Below, in pieces: positions 13,902 to 13,999 of a stretch of 13,999 bases of DNA. Numbering within the stretch: position 1 is the first letter of the stretch; every line of letters starts with the position of its first letter. The stretch is from WS-2 sp964650245 (GTDB lineage Bacteria; Eisenbacteria; RBG-16-71-46): positions 1 to 13,999 of the forward strand of contig CAZYQK010000084.1 of the NCBI GenBank assembly GCA_964650245.1, given 5' to 3'. A program made the position numbers and the translations under genes. The notes beneath the pieces are model-generated. The model ran no database searches. It was not told the DNA's origin and was given only the letters and a program-made list of their open reading frames with translations.

Positions 13902-13999
13902 GTAGGGATAGGCCGACGCGCCGCCCGCGTCGATCGTGACAAAGTGGCTCCTCTCACAATTCCGTAATCACAGGACGATTCTCGCCCACGGATTGTCGG

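Noticed and set aside
1..13999. CRISPR arrays, tRNA or rRNA genes, insertion sequences
   Set aside because: No regular repeat-spacer pattern, no tRNA- or rRNA-like sequence and no transposase were seen on either strand.

Overview
The window is high-GC DNA (roughly two thirds G+C by eye) from a Gram-negative bacterium. Evidence for the outer membrane: a TolC-type outer-membrane factor, two probable lipoproteins, several signal peptides and a C-terminal sorting domain of the FlgD-like/Por type. Strong AGGAGG-type ribosome binding sites are common. The mix of BNR-repeat exported proteins, FlgD-like C-terminal domains and a CzcCBA-type pump would fit an uncultured FCB-side lineage such as Eisenbacteria or Gemmatimonadota, but this is a guess from gene style; there is no rRNA or marker gene here.

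Layout. 1-191: the 3' end of a small protein running in from the left edge. 247-1014 (+): an exported di-haem cytochrome c. 1011-1109 (-): a 32-residue extremely basic protein whose stop codon shares the CTAG of the cytochrome stop. 1251-1703 (-): a 150-residue cytoplasmic protein made of two similar halves, followed by a terminator-like hairpin. 1704-1903: a divergent intergenic region. 1904-2413 (+): an FKBP-type prolyl isomerase lipoprotein. 2461-5163 (+): a 900-residue exported BNR/Asp-box beta-propeller protein with a C-terminal Ig-like module.

5300-13359 (+) is a same-strand block centred on a tripartite RND cation-efflux system: a His/Cys-containing small exported protein, an outer-membrane factor (CzcC/CusC type), a very unusual periplasmic adaptor, an RND pump of the heavy-metal branch, a small helical lipoprotein with a His-His pair, a periplasmic cupredoxin, and an exported protein that looks like a dimeric alpha-beta-barrel. 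The outer-membrane factor and adaptor overlap by 4 bases and the pump starts 12 bases later, so these three are almost certainly co-translated. The later genes are spaced 57, 110 and 103 bases apart, each with its own strong Shine-Dalgarno sequence. No metal-sensing regulator is visible.

The most interesting object is the adaptor (7222-8682). It carries an extra N-terminal beta-sandwich-like domain, a transmembrane segment and then what looks like a second complete signal peptide before the adaptor domains. Its two lipoyl half-motifs are joined by only a few residues, so the alpha-helical hairpin that normally contacts the outer-membrane factor is absent.

The right end (13360-13999) holds decayed-looking DNA: a 22-base exact copy of part of the lipoprotein gene, in the frame giving the same QLKDVHH peptide, and on the minus strand a FlgD/Por-type sorting-domain C-terminus whose upstream reading frame is closed by a stop codon, suggesting a truncated gene.
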